DNA of 64,000 nucleotides from Bradyrhizobium sp. ORS 278 (GTDB taxonomy: Bacteria; Pseudomonadota; Alphaproteobacteria; Rhizobiales; Xanthobacteraceae). A model generated the notes under the pieces. It ran no database searches. It had not been told where the DNA came from and saw nothing but the letters and a program-made list of their open reading frames with translations. Below, one piece after another: positions 1 to 8,411 of this stretch; position 1 is the first letter of the stretch; each line of letters starts with the position of its first letter. The stretch spans positions 1,984,001 to 2,048,000 of the forward strand of contig NC_009445.1 in NCBI RefSeq assembly GCF_000026145.1. The letters run 5' to 3'. A program made the position numbers and the translations under genes.

Positions 1-130
1 AGGGATAGTCCCCGGGCGCGCGGTGCACGGCGCTCACCTGGCTGTCGGGAAACGTCGCGGCATAGAACCGCGCGGCGGCTTCCGCGTCCTTGTCGAACCA
101 CAGGCAGATCGTGTTCTTGTGCTGTGCCAT
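1..130 (-). CDS. VOC/PhnB-like protein, N-terminal part (cut by window edge)
   Basis: This is the first 43 codons of a minus-strand gene that runs off the left edge. The start MAQHKNTICLWFDKDAEAA, followed by an ARFYA..FPDS stretch, is the usual opening of the PhnB / '3-demethylubiquinone 3-methyltransferase' branch of the vicinal-oxygen-chelate superfamily. These are small cytoplasmic beta-alpha-beta-beta-beta proteins, mostly of unknown substrate despite the database name. The ATG at 130 is the first in-frame start. Only the N-terminus is visible, so catalytic residues cannot be judged. Confidence 0.75.
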   Translation of the reverse strand, partial: MAQHKNTICLWFDKDAEAAARFYAATFPDSQVSAVHRAPGDYP

Positions 131-382
131 GGCAGGGCTTCCTTCCATACTGAAGGCCGTCGATCCGCGACCGGCGGCTGTTTGCAGATCATCACGCCAG
201 CTCGACTCGATCCAGCTGATCCGAGGACGAAGCCCGCCGCGGCGGGCCGACATGGAGATTGTTCGTCTCTCTGATTTTTTTGGTTTGCAGCGGCCGGTTC
301 CACCGTCCCGCAGAGGTTGTGGATTTTGCGCCGCTGTCGTGTAGGCTTCGCCGACGGGGATGGATCGGAGTGGGAATCGGGA

Positions 383-1396
383 ATGACGAGCGGCAGGGGG
401 AGCGCCCATCTTTTCGCGCGGCGGGCGGCCTTCGTCCTGCTCGCATTTGCAATCCTGACCGGCCACGGCGTCGAAGCCGCCTTCAACTACGCGCGTTATC
501 AGGAGACCAGTCTCGACGATCTCCTGGCACTGCCGCGCCCGGCCAATGGTGTCGACATCAAGGCCGGCGCGCCGCTCAAGCTCGACGTCATCCTGGTGAA
601 TGCGGATGGCCCTTGTGCGACCGGGTTCCTGAGGCGAGCCATGACGATGACGGGCTTCGACCCGACCGGGGCGATCGGCATCTCGAACTGCATCACGGTG
701 CGCTCGGCCAAGGGGAAGCAGCTCAAGGTGTTCGTCCAGGACATCGTCTATGGCTTCCTGCCGCGCGAGGTGCCGGTCGGCGGCAAGCTGACGCTCTATG
801 CCGTCCACCTCTACACCTCGGCCGACGGACCCGGGCTGCTGGTCAACGAATTCCAGACGGCGCAGCCTTCCGCGCAGCCCTCCGGCAAACCGCCGTCCGA
901 GACCGCGATGGCCTCATGCGGCTGCTGGGCGCTGCGCGATCATCCGGGCATCGACGTCGATGCCGGCAAGGAGGGAGCACCGATCGCGGTGATCGAGGAG
1001 GGCGTGGTCGTCAAGCTGGAACCTGCCGATCAGGCCCCCGCCGATCTGCCGGTCATCGGCGGCTGCGGCCGCTACGTCGTGCTGAAGCACACTTATCCCA
1101 ATGGCGCCGTCCTCTTTACCCGCTATGTCCATCTCGGCCGTCTCGCCGATGCCACGGGCCAGCCGCCGGCCGTAGGCGCGCGCTTCAAGCGCGGCGAGAA
1201 GATCGCGGAAGCCGGACCGGACAGGATCGTGCATTTCGAGCTGCGCCCGGTCGCGCTCGGCAACACGACGGCGGATGCGGCGTGGGTTAAGCAATATGAC
1301 GGGATTGCCGACATGGAATGGTCGCGCTACGAGCCGGTGGATCCGAAGAAGTTCGATCCCGACGCCTTTGGCGGTCTGGGCAAGCGTGGGAAGTAG
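383..1396 (+). CDS. Secreted M23-like (LytM-fold) protein with altered active site
   Basis: A 337-aa protein starting at ATG 383, preceded by GGGAATCGGGA and followed by a signal peptide (positive residues, then a hydrophobic run ending near GVEAA). The N-terminal half is unassigned. The C-terminal half resembles the M23/LytM peptidase fold: an HPGID motif (H187, D191), a YVVLKH...YVHL stretch and VHFELRP (H284). M23 enzymes bind zinc with H, D and the second His of an HxH motif and use the first His in catalysis. Here the three zinc ligands are present but the first His of HxH is Ile. A non-catalytic envelope role is therefore possible. The next gene starts 9 bases after the stop, so the two probably form an operon. 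Confidence 0.7.
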   Translation: MTSGRGSAHLFARRAAFVLLAFAILTGHGVEAAFNYARYQETSLDDLLALPRPANGVDIKAGAPLKLDVILVNADGPCATGFLRRAMTMTGFDPTGAIGISNCITVRSAKGKQLKVFVQDIVYGFLPREVPVGGKLTLYAVHLYTSADGPGLLVNEFQTAQPSAQPSGKPPSETAMASCGCWALRDHPGIDVDAGKEGAPIAVIEEGVVVKLEPADQAPADLPVIGGCGRYVVLKHTYPNGAVLFTRYVHLGRLADATGQPPAVGARFKRGEKIAEAGPDRIVHFELRPVALGNTTADAAWVKQYDGIADMEWSRYEPVDPKKFDPDAFGGLGKRGK

Positions 1397-1404
1397 GCGT
1401 CGAG

Positions 1405-2085
1405 ATGTTGGAGACCGTGGGCCGTCATCGAGCGGCGCTTGTCGGAATGATCGCGGCGATGCTCGCGGGATCGCTCGCCCCATCGGCGCACGCGCAATCG
1501 GCGCCGCGCAAGACCGCGCCGCCGGCGGCGCGTCCGGCGCCGTCTCCGCCGGCGCCGGCGGTTCCCGACGATCTGAAGGACGTGCGCGGCGAATGGAAGC
1601 GCGCCGGCGCCGGCTTCGCCTGCACGGTGACCCCGCCGCGCCAGCTGTCACAGGAGTTGCTGCTGGCGGTCATGGCGCGCGCCTGCATGCGTCTCGGCCC
1701 GCTTGTCGTCGGCGATCCCGCTGCCACCGCCACGGCCGCGCTCGGACAGCCGCACCGCATGCTGAAGCAGCCGCAGGACAAGGTTGCCTGGATCTATTTC
1801 GTCGGCGAGCGCGAGCACTATCCATATTTCGTGGTGACCGTCGCGGCCGACAGGATCGTCGCCCTGCAGGTCACCGGCGACGGCACCACGACCGCCCCGG
1901 GCTACGAGCTCAGCAGCGTCGGCCTCGGCGCCACCACCGAGGATCTCGTGAAGGTGTTCGGCCAGCCCAGCCATTTCGAGCCGAGCGAATTGAAGGGTGT
2001 CGAGCTCTGGACCTATCCGCCGCAGCCGTTCTCGTTCGAGCTCAAGGGCGGCCGGGTGATGTCGATCCGGATCAATCAGTCCTGA
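1405..2085 (+). CDS. Secreted protein with two similar C-terminal repeats, function unknown
   Basis: A 226-aa product from ATG 1405, 9 bases downstream of the M23-like gene. It has a signal peptide ending near AHAQS, then a Pro/Ala-rich linker (about residues 25-50) that suggests the folded part is tethered in the periplasm. The folded part holds two related segments, LGQPHRMLKQ...WIYF and VFGQPSHFEPS...WTY, each followed by a beta-rich stretch ending in an aliphatic strand. This duplication recalls the SmpA/OmlA or BLIP-like fold, but that is inference. No enzyme motif is visible. A role together with its upstream neighbour at the cell wall is plausible. Confidence 0.65.
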   Translation: MLETVGRHRAALVGMIAAMLAGSLAPSAHAQSAPRKTAPPAARPAPSPPAPAVPDDLKDVRGEWKRAGAGFACTVTPPRQLSQELLLAVMARACMRLGPLVVGDPAATATAALGQPHRMLKQPQDKVAWIYFVGEREHYPYFVVTVAADRIVALQVTGDGTTTAPGYELSSVGLGATTEDLVKVFGQPSHFEPSELKGVELWTYPPQPFSFELKGGRVMSIRINQS

Positions 2086-2114
2086 CGCAGGTGCCGTGAC
2101 CGGAAATGCGCAGG

Positions 2115-4736
2115 TCACGGCACAGCGCTGCGCGTCCCCGGCAGATGCGGGCGGAACGTCGACTTGTCGGTGCCGCAATCCGGACAGCGCCATGACAGCG
2201 GAATCGCCGCGAAGGCCGTGCCCGGCGCCACGCCCTGCTCGGGCTGGCCTGCGGCCGGATCGTAGATGTAGTAGCAGCCACGGCAGATGAACGGCTGCGT
2301 CCCGCTCGGCGGCACCAGCCGCGAGTGATACGAGACCGATTGCGGCACCGCGGGCGGCGTGACCTGCTGGCCGACCGTGACCTCGCCGCCCTCGCGCGCG
2401 ATCAGGTAGACGCCGAGCTCCTTGTGGCCGAACGCCGCGCGCAGGGACCCGGGAATGTCGAGATCGCGCCGGCCGGTGTGCGGATCGACATTGGTGGCGC
2501 CGCAGCGGCCGTTGCGGCGATCGACGCGGAACAGCGCGTCGCCAATTCGGATGTCGTGGCCGACCCAGTCGAACTCCTCCCACGGCCGCGCGCCATCGAT
2601 ATAAAGATTGGCGCGAAAGCGCAGCGGATCGATGCTGATGCCCCACTGGCTCTCGAGGCTGCGTAACGTCGCGAGATTGATCAGCGAGATCACGTTGTCC
2701 GGCTTGTCCATGAAATGGCCGTCGCGCGTGCGCACCAGGGTCGGCGCCCCGCGCAGCTGCGGCACCAGCTGCCAGATCAGTTGCTCCAGCGCCGAGCGCC
2801 CCCCGGCATCGTTCAGGTCGGCGGTGATCAGCGCGTGATTGTCCTGCGTGACGACGAGCCGCGAGGTCTCCACGTCGAGCGACGTCCGTACCCGCGCCAA
2901 CGTTTCCTCGAGCATCAGCATGACGAACAGGCCCTTCTTGCCCCAGCGCGGCTGCGCGAGGTCATAGGGCGCGCCCGGCCGCACCAGCGCGAATACGCGG
3001 TCATGCGGGAACGGCTTCTTCGCCTCCAGCATGACGGAGGACAGCGGCTGGGCGCTGAGCCCCTTGATCGGGTAGCGATAGATTGACGTCAGCACGGGCA
3101 TGGGCGCAACACCTTGGCGGGCGAAACTCGGCGTCGACATTGCCCGAGGCTCCCTCGGGCGGCGTAGAGCCGGTTGCTGGCGATGTCGTGGGGCCAGCTT
3201 CGGCTCCGGCGCAGGGACGCGCGGCGGGGCGAACTGATCGGCGAACAGCGCGCTCATGTCGGTGGCGGGATCGTCGATCGCGTCATCGATCACGTCGGAC
3301 AGCCGCGCGATGCCTTTCTCGATCTGCCGCGGCGACAGCGCGGCATAGCCGAGCATGAGCGCGCGGCTGGTGAGCGCGCCGCGCTGCCGGAAGCGGACGC
3401 GCGCCGAGCCCAGCGAATAGACGCCGATCCGGGCGCGCCGGGCCAGTGCCTCCACGGTGACGGCATCGGGAATGCCGGGCGGCAGGTGCCAGATCAGGTG
3501 CAGCCCGCCGGCCTCGCCATCCACGCTGACGTCGCCGAAATGGCCGCGCAGCGCTGCGATCAGCGCGTCGCGGCTGTCGCGATAATGCGCACGCACCCGC
3601 AGCAGGTGATTGGCGTAAGCGCCGCTGTGCATGAAGTCGGCGAGCGTCGCCTGCTCCAGCCATGAGCTGCCATGGGTGAGCAGCGTCTTCTCGGCGATCA
3701 CGGCTGCCGCGATCGGCTCGGGCACAACCATGTAGCCAAGCCGCAGGCCGGCGCCGAGCGAGGCGGTGAAGCTGCCGACATGAACGGTGCAGTCCGGCGC
3801 GAGCGCGGCCAGCGGCGGCAGGTGCGAGCCGTGATAGCGGATATCGCAATCGTAATCGTCTTCGATCAAATAGCAGCCGAAGCGCCGCGCCCAGTCGATC
3901 AGTTCGGCGCGGCGTCGCGCCGACAAGGTCGCGCCGGTCGGAAACTGATGTGCGGGGGTGGCGTAGAGCAGCGACGCGGGCCGCTGCGGCAGCTCGTCGG
4001 GCAGGAGCCCGTCCTGGTCGACGCCGACGAAGCCGAGCTCCGCGCCGGCCGCCTCGAAGGAGAGCGCGGGGCCCTCGGCGCCGGGGTCCTCGACCACCGC
4101 GAGCTGGCCGCGCGCGAGGAACAGGCGGCTCATCAACGTCACGGCGTCCTGGACGCCGGAGACGATCACGATGCGGCTTGGATCGGCGGCTATGCCGCGC
4201 GCTGCGGCGAGATGCTGAGCGATCGCTGTGCGCAGCGCCGGCACGCCCGCGACGTCGCCGTCGGTCGTGAGGCCGACGCTTCCGCCGTGCGGGAGATGAT
4301 GCGTGAGCAGCCGCCGCCAGGCCTTGATCGGAAACAGCTCGGCCGCTGGACGGCCGGGACAGAAATCGTGCAACAGACGCTTCTGCGGCGGGTGCGATGA
4401 AGCCGGGCCGCGTGCAGCACGCAGCGGCATCGGCATCAGGGTGCGGGCGGGAAGCCGGGTCACGTTGCCGGGCTCGCGCGCGGCCGGAGGCAGCCGCTCC
4501 GTCACATAGACGCCCGATGCGGGCCGCGACTCCACCAGCCCCTCCATGATCAGCAGGTCATAGGCGCGGACGATAGTGTTGCGTGAAACGTTCAGTTGAT
4601 CGGACAGGAGCCGCGACGATGGCAGCCGCGCGCCGGGTGCGATCCGTGCCGACCGGATCGCATCGCGTATCTGATCGACCATTTGCGCCGTCAGCGTCTC
4701 GGGCCGGGACCTGTCGAGGAGCACGGAGAGCTGCAT
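2115..4736 (-). CDS. MocR-type GntR regulator fused to MOSC domain and rubredoxin
   Basis: One uninterrupted 873-aa frame. Residues 1-78 are a GntR winged helix ([23 protein letters not shown]), about 120-483 a fold-type-I aminotransferase domain, 484-532 a Pro/Arg-rich linker, 546-795 a MOSC domain with beta-barrel N-terminus (YPIKGLS) and the likely Mo-ligand Cys in [12 protein letters not shown], and about 816-873 a rubredoxin (CRGC and CPDCG). MocR proteins normally end near residue 480. YcbX pairs MOSC with a 2Fe-2S ferredoxin; a rubredoxin replaces it here. In the aminotransferase part the PLP-binding Lys of the GSFxKxL motif is Ala (codon 3762-3764). Start 4736 is chosen because the family begins just before MQLSVLLDR. 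Internal ATGs at 3140 or 3101 could allow a separate MOSC product. Confidence 0.85.
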   Translation of the reverse strand: MQLSVLLDRSRPETLTAQMVDQIRDAIRSARIAPGARLPSSRLLSDQLNVSRNTIVRAYDLLIMEGLVESRPASGVYVTERLPPAAREPGNVTRLPARTLMPMPLRAARGPASSHPPQKRLLHDFCPGRPAAELFPIKAWRRLLTHHLPHGGSVGLTTDGDVAGVPALRTAIAQHLAAARGIAADPSRIVIVSGVQDAVTLMSRLFLARGQLAVVEDPGAEGPALSFEAAGAELGFVGVDQDGLLPDELPQRPASLLYATPAHQFPTGATLSARRRAELIDWARRFGCYLIEDDYDCDIRYHGSHLPPLAALAPDCTVHVGSFTASLGAGLRLGYMVVPEPIAAAVIAEKTLLTHGSSWLEQATLADFMHSGAYANHLLRVRAHYRDSRDALIAALRGHFGDVSVDGEAGGLHLIWHLPPGIPDAVTVEALARRARIGVYSLGSARVRFRQRGALTSRALMLGYAALSPRQIEKGIARLSDVIDDAIDDPATDMSALFADQFAPPRVPAPEPKLAPRHRQQPALRRPREPRAMSTPSFARQGVAPMPVLTSIYRYPIKGLSAQPLSSVMLEAKKPFPHDRVFALVRPGAPYDLAQPRWGKKGLFVMLMLEETLARVRTSLDVETSRLVVTQDNHALITADLNDAGGRSALEQLIWQLVPQLRGAPTLVRTRDGHFMDKPDNVISLINLATLRSLESQWGISIDPLRFRANLYIDGARPWEEFDWVGHDIRIGDALFRVDRRNGRCGATNVDPHTGRRDLDIPGSLRAAFGHKELGVYLIAREGGEVTVGQQVTPPAVPQSVSYHSRLVPPSGTQPFICRGCYYIYDPAAGQPEQGVAPGTAFAAIPLSWRCPDCGTDKSTFRPHLPGTRSAVP

Positions 4737-5136
4737 GGCGCGTGTCGGGCGGACCTTGCGTGAAAGGAGAACATCAACTGATGAGTCCAGTTGTGCGATT
4801 GTCGCGCCTTTTGCGCATTTGTCAGCCGATTTTTCGCCGATCTGGACTGGTCTCGTCGCTTTGACGCCAACTGGACCCATCTGGCTGATCCAGCGGCATC
4901 CGTTGCCCCGATCCGATGCAGCGCCTGCATCACGGAGCAGCGAACCGGCCACGCGCTGGGCACCAGGCCGCGGCGGAGTCCTCGCAGCCTCAGGCGGATT
5001 GGAGTCATCGCATTTTCCGTCGGCGGTGCTCGGTGGCGATCACGCGCCATGACAGCGTAGCGGCACCTGCATGAGTGCAGAGCGAAGCCGATCGCGCGGC
5101 TTTCGCACCTCATGAGATTGCAAAGGAGACCCACCA
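4737..5136. promoter_or_regulatory. Divergent intergenic region with repeated CTGGAC motifs
   Basis: A 400-base region between the MocR-fusion gene (minus) and the urtA-like gene (plus). CAACTGGAC(T/C)CAT occurs twice in inverted orientation: minus strand at 4781-4793 and plus strand at 4868-4880. A shorter copy, TCTGGACTGG, lies at 4841. MocR regulators usually bind repeated half-sites next to their own gene, so these are the best operator candidates. The rest, 4900-5120, shows no coding potential or clear structure. Confidence 0.45.
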
Positions 5137-6417
5137 ATGACGTCACGACGGCGCTTTCTCTCCGCCGCTGCGGCCCTGCTTGCCGCCTTCACCTTCGCGC
5201 CGCGCGCGCACGCCGAGGATACGATCAAGATCGGCATCCTGCATTCGCTGTCCGGCACGATGGCGATCAGCGAGACCATCCTGAAGGACCTGATGCTGAT
5301 GCAGGTCGCCGAGCAGAACGCCAGGGGCGGCCTGCTCGGCAAGAAGATCGAGCCGGTTGTGGTCGATCCCGCCTCGAACTGGCCGCTGTTCGCCGAAAAG
5401 GCGCGCGAGCTTCTGGTGAAGGACAAGGTTGCCGCCGTGTTCGGCTGCTGGACCTCGGTGTCGCGCAAATCCGTGCTGCCGGTATTCGAGGAGCTCAACG
5501 GGCTGCTGTACTATCCGCTCGAATATGAAGGCGAGGAGGCGTCCTACAACATCTTCTATGGCAGCTCGGTGCCGGACAACAAGGCAGTGCCGGCCGTCGA
5601 CTATCTCATGAGCAAGGACGGCGGCGAGGTGAAGCGGTTCGTGCTCGAGGGCACCGACTACGTCTATCCGCGCACCAGCAACAAGATCATCCGAGCCTAT
5701 CTCAAGACCAAGGGCATAGCCGACGACGACATCATGGAGAACTACACGCCGTTCGGCTTCTCCGACTGGCAGACGGAGGTCGCGGCGATCAAGAAGTTCG
5801 GCGGGTCCGGCAAGAAGACGGCCGTTATCTCCACCGTCAATGGCGACGCCAACGTGCCGTTCTACAAGGAGCTCGGCAACCAGGGCGTCAAGGCCAAGGA
5901 CATTCCGGTGATCGCCTTTTCAGTGGGAGAGGAGGAGCTCGCCGGCCTCGACACCAAGCCGCAGGTCGGCCATCTCGCCGCCTGGAGCTACTTCCAGTCG
6001 GTGAACACGCCGGAGAACAAGGCCTTCATCGCCAAGTGGCGCGACTACGCCAAGAACCCCAAGCGCGTCACCAACGATCCGATGGAATCGGCCTACATCC
6101 TGTTCCACATGTGGGTGCAGGCGGTGCAGCAGGCCGGCACGGCCGATGTCGACGCGGTGCGCCAGGCCATGATCGGCCAGAAGTTCAAATCGCCCTCCGG
6201 CTTCGAGGTGGTGATGGGCAGCAACCACCACATGGCGAAGCCGGTGATGATCGGTGAGATCCAGTCCAACGGCCAGTTCACCATCGTGCACCAGACCAAG
6301 GCGCTGCCGCCGAAAGCCTGGAGCCCCTATGTCGAAGCCAACAAGGGCAAGGTCGCCGACTGGTCCTGGCCCTGGGTCTGTGGCGGCTGCACCACCCCAC
6401 GCTTCGCCGCGGACTGA
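5137..6417 (+). CDS. urtA: Urea/short-chain amide ABC transporter substrate-binding protein (UrtA-like), orphan
   Basis: A 426-aa periplasmic binding protein starting 7 bases after GGAGACC. A signal peptide (RRRFLSAAAALLAAF, cleavage near AHA-ED) is followed by the type-I binding fold typical of UrtA/AmiC/FmdD: KIGILHSLSGTMAISE near the N-terminus, then GCWTSVSRKSVLPVFEE and YYPLEYEGEE. UrtA normally precedes urtBCDE, but no permease or ATPase gene follows, and the next kilobase is a deletion scar. It may work with transport genes elsewhere or act as a sensor. The C-terminus ends in WVCGGCTTPRF, a CxxC-like element. The position opposite the MocR-fusion gene suggests shared control. Confidence 0.85.
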   Translation: MTSRRRFLSAAAALLAAFTFAPRAHAEDTIKIGILHSLSGTMAISETILKDLMLMQVAEQNARGGLLGKKIEPVVVDPASNWPLFAEKARELLVKDKVAAVFGCWTSVSRKSVLPVFEELNGLLYYPLEYEGEEASYNIFYGSSVPDNKAVPAVDYLMSKDGGEVKRFVLEGTDYVYPRTSNKIIRAYLKTKGIADDDIMENYTPFGFSDWQTEVAAIKKFGGSGKKTAVISTVNGDANVPFYKELGNQGVKAKDIPVIAFSVGEEELAGLDTKPQVGHLAAWSYFQSVNTPENKAFIAKWRDYAKNPKRVTNDPMESAYILFHMWVQAVQQAGTADVDAVRQAMIGQKFKSPSGFEVVMGSNHHMAKPVMIGEIQSNGQFTIVHQTKALPPKAWSPYVEANKGKVADWSWPWVCGGCTTPRFAAD

Positions 6418-6525
6418 TCTCCGTTCGCGTGCGAGGACCGTGAGTCCGGCCGCGGCTGCCCTCGAGCCGTCACGGCCGGATTCGCCCGCGGCGTGTGGCG
6501 GGCTCCGAGTGGCTCCGTCGCGGCC

Positions 6526-6822
6526 TCAGCGCGATTCGACCGCCGTGGCTTGACCGGAGGCCCGACGCTGTCGCCATCGCGCCACGACCTGATCCGCGTC
6601 GAGCGCGCCGAGCGTGGTCGACGGTCCCTCCAGCACGGTCGCGTTGGCCTTGGCGATCTCCGAATTGAGGCCCGCAACCTCGCGCCGGACCGCGGCCTCG
6701 TCCGGGAGGGTCTCGATCGCCGCCACCTGCTTCTCGACCTTGCGGAGCAGCGCGAGGGCGGGCGGCAGCATCGAGATCTGCTCGCGCCTGACGAGCTGCT
6801 TCACCCACCACATCGGGTCATG
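6526..6822 (-). pseudogene. DUF1992 (DnaJC28-like) gene fragment, N-terminus missing
   Basis: The minus strand encodes DPMWWVKQLVRREQISMLPP through to a DADQVVARWR end, matching the C-terminal two thirds of the DUF1992 / DnaJ-homologue-C domain (DP.WWVK.L..RE.ISLLPPAL, then LN..I..AN...GP). The N-terminal part, usually an ER.I..A...G.F..LPG.GKP motif, is absent. At about 6823 the frame meets the group II intron remnant, so the gene was truncated by a deletion or insertion event. No start codon with a convincing ribosome site remains. Confidence 0.6.
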
Positions 6823-6844
6823 CGGGCGACGGTCCGGCCGAGGC

Positions 6845-7165
6845 CTCGCGCAGATCATCGAGAAGCTGTCGCTGTACCTGAAGGGATGGCGCGGCTACTT
6901 CGGGTTCTGCGAGACGCCGTCGGTGTTGCGCAAGCTGGATGAGTGGATCAGACGGCGGTTGCGCGCTGTCGTCTGGACCCAATGGAAGCACGGTCGCACT
7001 CGCTTCGACGAACTGCAACGCCGCGGCGTTGGCCGGGAGCTGGCACTCAAGACAGCCGGCAACCCACGTGGCCCTTGGCGGCTCGCGAACAGTGCCGGGC
7101 TGACCATGGCTCTGCCGAACATCTTCTTCGCCTCACGCGGCTTGCCTTACCTCGCAACCCGCTAA
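6845..7165 (+). pseudogene. Group II intron reverse transcriptase/maturase, C-terminal fragment
   Basis: The plus strand encodes IIEKLSLYLKGWRGYFGFCE, followed by TPSVLRKLDEWIRRRLR and a region ending LPNIFFASRGLPYLATR. This is the maturase (X) domain and C-terminal tail of a group II intron-encoded protein. The whole reverse transcriptase core, including the YxDD box, is missing. The fragment begins directly at the truncated DUF1992 gene. It is continuous with the intron 3' end described separately, so this is a 5'-truncated intron copy and not mobile by itself. Confidence 0.75.
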
Positions 7166-7255
7166 ACCGCTCAATCTGTCGAACCGCCGTATAAGTGACC
7201 CGTACGTACGGTGGTGTGGGAGGGGAGGAGTCGCGAGACTCCCCCCTATCCCGAT
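7166..7255 (+). mobile_element. 3' end of a group II intron (domains V and VI)
   Basis: Directly after the maturase stop, 7182-7216 folds as a domain V-like hairpin (ACCGCCGTA pairing with TACGGTGGT). It is followed by a domain VI-like hairpin (GGAGTC-GCGA-GACTCC, about 7226-7242) with an unpaired A in the CCCTATCCC 3' strand, the place expected for the branch point. The intron end is placed near 7255 (CCGAT). The exon beyond it does not match DUF1992, so the original insertion site lay elsewhere or has been rearranged. Confidence 0.6.
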
Positions 7256-7390
7256 TCAGCCGAGGTCCGGCCTTCCTCGCGCCCTCTCGTTATCTGGAGG
7301 GACAGGACGAATGCATCACTCGGGCCGCATCGGCCGCGGGAACGTCCGGTCATGTTTCGACGGGCAAAGGTCGCAACCAAACCCTCCGCT

Positions 7391-7512
7391 GTCGTCCCGG
7401 CCTTGAGCCGGGACCCATAACCCCAGGGAGAGGTTTGAGGAACGCGGGTGGATGGAGCTCCCGCAGCCACATCGGCCGGTGGTTATGGGTCCCGGCTCAA
7501 GGCCGGGACGAC
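7391..7512. repeat. Perfect 32-bp inverted repeat (dispersed palindromic element)
   Basis: The arms at 7391-7422 and 7481-7512 are exact reverse complements over 32 bp with a 58-base spacer. Each arm is itself a hairpin (CCCGGC...GCCGGG). Closely related arms occur at 23702-23731 and, inverted, at 38395-38446, always between genes. It looks like a REP-type dispersed element. It lies about 100 bases upstream of the SnoaL-like gene. Confidence 0.8.
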
Positions 7513-7613
7513 ACCGAATTTGTTGCGCGCTCCGGGCAGCCATGAGCGGCCGTGCCTTTGCAGCGCTGTCCCGATCCCGTATCCAGCAGCGACAACGTAA
7601 CGAGGAAACCATC

Positions 7614-8222
7614 ATGACCAAGACCGCCGCTGGGATCGAGGATGATCGTCAGATTCGCGAACTGCTCCAGAACTGGGCGATCTGGCGCGATGCCGGGGAC
7701 TGGGAGCGCTTCCGCACTGTCTGGCATCCGGACGGACGGATGATGGCGACGTGGACGCAAGGCACCGGCGACGAGTTCATCGAGATCAGCAAGGCGGCCT
7801 GGGCGAAGGGTGTCAACATCCTGCACTTCCTCGGCGGCATCTCCGTCGATCTCAACGGCAACCGCGCGATTTCGCAGACCAAGATGACGATCTCGCAGCG
7901 GGCCGAGGTGGAAGGCGTCGCATGCGACGTGCTGTGCACCGGACGCTTCTACGACTTTCTGGAAAAGCGCGCCGGCCGATGGGGCATCGTGCTGCGCCAG
8001 CCGATTTATGAGAAGGACCGCATGGACCCGGTCACGCCGGGCGCGGTGCCCGCGCTCGACCGCGCGCTGCTCGAGCAGTTTCCGGTCGGCTATCGCCATC
8101 TCGCTTATCTGCAGACGCGCATCGGCTACACCGTGAAGCGCGACATGCCCGGATTGAAGGGACCGGAGGTCGAGGCCCTCTATGCACGCGGCGCGGCGTG
8201 GCTCAGGGGTGAGCCGCTGTGA
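7614..8222 (+). CDS. SnoaL-like (NTF2 fold) protein next to Rieske oxygenase genes
   Basis: A 202-aa cytoplasmic protein from ATG 7614 (CGAGGAAACC upstream). The first 140 residues have the SnoaL-like/NTF2 pattern: I.ELL.NWA.WRDAGDWE.F..VWHPDGRM near the N-terminus and an RFYDFLEKRAGRWGIVLRQP strand toward the end. Such proteins are isomerases, hydratases or the small subunits of ring-hydroxylating oxygenases. The C-terminal 60 residues, with GYRHLAYLQ and GLKGPEVEALYARGAAWLRG, are seen in SnoaL proteins of catabolic clusters. The neighbouring oxygenase, GntR regulator and reductase suggest a role in degrading an aromatic or methoxylated compound. The substrate is unknown. Confidence 0.7.
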   Translation: MTKTAAGIEDDRQIRELLQNWAIWRDAGDWERFRTVWHPDGRMMATWTQGTGDEFIEISKAAWAKGVNILHFLGGISVDLNGNRAISQTKMTISQRAEVEGVACDVLCTGRFYDFLEKRAGRWGIVLRQPIYEKDRMDPVTPGAVPALDRALLEQFPVGYRHLAYLQTRIGYTVKRDMPGLKGPEVEALYARGAAWLRGEPL

Positions 8223-8411
8223 GCGCCGAAGGCAGCCCAAGCCGCCAACGTCCGAATATCGTTTCGCTCCGGAACATTCGAACAATCGGAGGTAACGGGC
8301 TGAAAGCGCCCTTCCGCCAGCGGATCGATTGCCCAAAAATAATTGAATTCGAAAGGAATATGGCCCTAGATCGAATGGAACCGGCCTCATCGAAGCCGCT
8401 GGGGAGGAGGT

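Noticed and set aside
7166..7255. An intact, mobile group II intron
   Set aside because: Only the maturase tail and domains V-VI remain; the 5' domains and the reverse transcriptase core are missing.
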